Assembly: GCA_020056645.1 (NCBI GenBank) | Contig: JAGVHJ010000498.1 | Location: 1-7,180, forward strand | Length of the DNA: 7,180 nucleotides | Origin: Desulfobacterales bacterium | GTDB taxonomy: Bacteria > Desulfobacterota > Desulfobacteria > Desulfobacterales > JAHIVH01 | Direction: 5' to 3' | Shown: positions 5,814 to 7,180 of the stretch, piece after piece | Numbering within the stretch: position 1 is the stretch's first letter | Layout of the letters: each line of letters opens with the position of its first letter | The notes under the pieces: model-generated | What the model saw: only the letters and a program-made list of their open reading frames with translations | What the model was told of the DNA's origin: nothing | The model's database searches: none | Position numbers and translations under genes: made by a program

Positions 5814-6965
5814 CTACACATTGTCCTGTAACAGGGATTTCGCCTCTGAATTTCCGGGATCGAGCCTTAAAACTTCGCCCAAGGCCTGATCGGCTCGGAT
5901 GATATGGCCCTCTGCTATATACAACTTGGCGATGTGAAGCTTGATCTCATAGTTGTGGTCGTCCATCTTCTCGGCAGCCTGAAAATGCTCAAGGGCTTTT
6001 TTGTTGTCGCCCAGTTTCAGGAAGACAATGGCAAGCTTGAATTCCATGTCGGCTCGCGTGGGGAGCTGTTTTAATAGCTCCTCAATGAGGGTTCTCGCGT
6101 AATCGTACATCAGGTTTTTTATGCAGAAATCGATCAGCTCTTCCCGCAACGGCATGGGATCTTCGGCATACTTCAGGGTCCGGGTGAACACCTTTTTGGC
6201 CTTGTCGAAGTTTTTCATCTGCACCAGGACTTTTCCAAAATAGATTCCCCGCGACACATGCCGGGGGCTGATGCTCATCGCCTTGTCGAAAAAGGCCTCG
6301 GCCTTTTCGATATTGTTTTTCTGAAGGCTGATCTCTCCCAGGTGATGGTAAGCGAACACGTCTAGTTTGTTCATTTTTATGGCTTTCAGAAAACATTTTT
6401 CAGCGGTGTCGATATCCTTTTTCTTGTAAAAGAGCTGGCCTAGGGTGCGAACTGGACGGGAGGAGTTGGGCTCGGCCTTTAATGCAAGTTTCGTCTCTTC
6501 GATGGCCCCGTCTATTTCGCCGGTCTCTTCCAGGACCCGCGCTTTTTTCAGGTGTGTCATCATTGGGGTGGGGGTGTTGGTCTTCTCGATGACATTGATG
6601 ATTTTGTCTCCGATCGACTTGACGGTCAGGGGTTTTAAAATATAGGCGTCAATATCCGATTCAGCTGCTTCCGCCACAAGTTCACGATTGGCTTCGGCGG
6701 TGATCATGACCACTGGCATATCTCTTAATTGCTTGTCTTCCCGTATTTCGACCAGGAGCTCGACACCCGTCATCACAGGCATGTTCCAATCGATAATCGC
6801 CAGGTCAATGCCACCCTCTCTGAGGGTTTTTAAAGCCTCACGGCCATTATAGGCCACGCGGAATTTTTTACCGAAGTTCAGAACCTTGAGCATGGCCCGA
6901 ATGGACTTGCACATATTTTCCATGTCATCAACAATCAAAATACTCATTTCCTTCAGATCAATCAT
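5814..6965 (-). CDS. Response regulator with TPR output region
   Basis: 383 residues. Residues 7-125 are a complete receiver domain: acidic pair Asp13/Asp14 (ILIVDD), phospho-acceptor Asp59 (IIDWNMP), switch Thr89 (VMITAE) and Lys111 in ILKPL. From about 135 to 378 follow roughly seven helical pairs of TPR type. The clearest are 138-165, 171-199, 203-233, 237-268, 306-333 and 340-370, several with the G/A-x-x-x-x-A pattern and Pro-bounded ends such as ALKAEPN and VLRLDPGN. There is no DNA-binding or enzymatic output domain, so the phosphorylated protein probably signals by protein-protein contact in the cytoplasm. The ATG at 6965 has AGGAG eight bases upstream; a second Met at residue 7 is less well placed. 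It is first in the operon with the kinase and thioesterase. The partner bound by the TPR array is unknown. Confidence 0.95.
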   Translation of the reverse strand: MIDLKEMSILIVDDMENMCKSIRAMLKVLNFGKKFRVAYNGREALKTLREGGIDLAIIDWNMPVMTGVELLVEIREDKQLRDMPVVMITAEANRELVAEAAESDIDAYILKPLTVKSIGDKIINVIEKTNTPTPMMTHLKKARVLEETGEIDGAIEETKLALKAEPNSSRPVRTLGQLFYKKKDIDTAEKCFLKAIKMNKLDVFAYHHLGEISLQKNNIEKAEAFFDKAMSISPRHVSRGIYFGKVLVQMKNFDKAKKVFTRTLKYAEDPMPLREELIDFCIKNLMYDYARTLIEELLKQLPTRADMEFKLAIVFLKLGDNKKALEHFQAAEKMDDHNYEIKLHIAKLYIAEGHIIRADQALGEVLRLDPGNSEAKSLLQDNV

Positions 6966-7020
6966 CTTTGAAGCTCCTGAAAAATTGGGTTTCTGATATG
7001 TGCATTTTCGTGAAAGTCAG

Positions 7021-7072
7021 GTTGATAGCGAAATCAAGTTGATAAAATATAATAAAAAAGAATCTTTATCAA
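7021..7072. repeat. GTTGATA heptamers, including an 8-base inverted repeat
   Basis: GTTGATA occurs at 7021-7027 and 7038-7044, 17 bases apart. TTGATAAA (7039-7046) and TTTATCAA (7065-7072) form a perfect 8-base inverted repeat with an 18-base spacer. A further inverted copy, TATCAAC, lies at 7155-7161. The copies surround the likely promoter, so they may be regulator sites, although the copy at 7065-7072 overlaps the -35 and AT-richness makes chance matches easier. Confidence 0.35.
7046..7072 (-). promoter_or_regulatory. Candidate promoter of the response regulator-kinase-thioesterase operon
   Basis: On the minus strand TTGATA (7072-7067, five of six matches to the -35) is followed by TATATT (7051-7046, five of six) with a 15-base spacer. 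With 17 bases the -10 would be TATTTT (7049-7044). Transcription would start near 7038, leaving a leader of about 70 bases before the AGGAG and ATG of the response regulator. Confidence 0.4.
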
Positions 7073-7113
7073 GAAAACAATCAGGGTAATCGCATTTGGG
7101 ACGCGCCTCCTTC

Positions 7114-7147
7114 GGCCCTGCCGGGGGCCAACCTTTTGAAAAGGTTG
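7114..7147. repeat. GC-rich double-stem segment with perfect CAACCTTTT/AAAAGGTTG hairpin
   Basis: CAACCTTTT (7129-7137) and AAAAGGTTG (7139-7147) are exact inverted copies around a single G. Just before them GGCCC (7114-7118) can pair with GGGCC (7125-7129), sharing one base with the first stem. No T-run follows on either strand, so a simple intrinsic terminator is unlikely. The compact stem structure and composition unlike its surroundings suggest an intergenic repeat of REP type or the edge of a small mobile repeat. Only one copy is in the window. Confidence 0.45.
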
Positions 7148-7180
7148 CCAAACATATCAACATAAAGGTTCCATAAACAC

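Larger units (their letters stand above)
6966..7180. other. Upstream region of the two-component operon
   Basis: This 215-base stretch to the window edge has no credible gene on either strand. It contains the candidate operon promoter, several GTTGATA-type heptamers and, at 7101-7147, a GC-rich segment with two stems that contrasts with the AT-rich sequence beside it. Confidence 0.6.

Noticed and set aside
5359..5902. Plus-strand open frames opposite the kinase gene
   Set aside because: The minus-strand kinase has all catalytic boxes. The opposite frames have no domain pattern and no ribosome site.

Overview
The window reads as a chromosomal segment of a Gram-negative bacterium. The gene style suggests a Desulfobacterota/deltaproteobacterial type: a receiver domain fused to TPRs, a soluble GAF-type histidine kinase, and long acidic or coiled-coil proteins with a topoisomerase-type zinc ribbon. 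That placement is an impression from protein style, not a measured assignment. No rRNA, tRNA, CRISPR array, transposase or phage gene was seen.

Left part (1-1846, minus strand). A long frame enters at a GTG codon and runs off the left edge. It encodes at least 615 residues: an unrecognised N-terminal region (about 1-180), a hyperacidic tract (about 181-415) containing a near-identical 60/62-residue tandem repeat, and the N-terminal part of a formylglycine-generating-enzyme-like (FGE/SUMF1, PF03781-type) domain (about 459-615+). This frame has no stop inside the window, and two long plus-strand open frames opposite it are artefacts of its skewed codons. An 18-codon upstream frame ends one base before the GTG and may be a translationally coupled leader.

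Middle (1847-4121). A 318-base divergent AT-rich region holds a plausible minus-strand promoter (TTTACT-N17-TATAAT) and two inverted repeats. Rightwards lie a 90-residue orphan protein with a TTG start and, 52 bases later, a 543-residue protein. The larger one has a helical N-terminal half, a charged coiled coil, an aspartate run, two tandem four-cysteine zinc ribbons and a lysine/arginine-rich tail. These two probably form one transcription unit.

Right part (4130-6965, minus strand). A probable three-gene operon runs leftwards: a response regulator (REC plus about seven TPR-like helical pairs), a cytoplasmic GAF-HisKA-HATPase_c histidine kinase, and a PaaI-like hotdog thioesterase. It converges on the zinc-ribbon gene with only eight bases between the stop codons. 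A candidate promoter and repeated GTTGATA heptamers lie upstream. The right edge carries a GC-rich hairpin segment that looks like an extragenic repeat.

The two-component operon is a fairly standard phosphorelay with a metabolic passenger. The divergent unit on the left is the less ordinary part: an FGE-like protein with a huge acidic repeat opposite an acidic/coiled-coil/zinc-ribbon protein and a small orphan. Whether these act together cannot be decided from this window.
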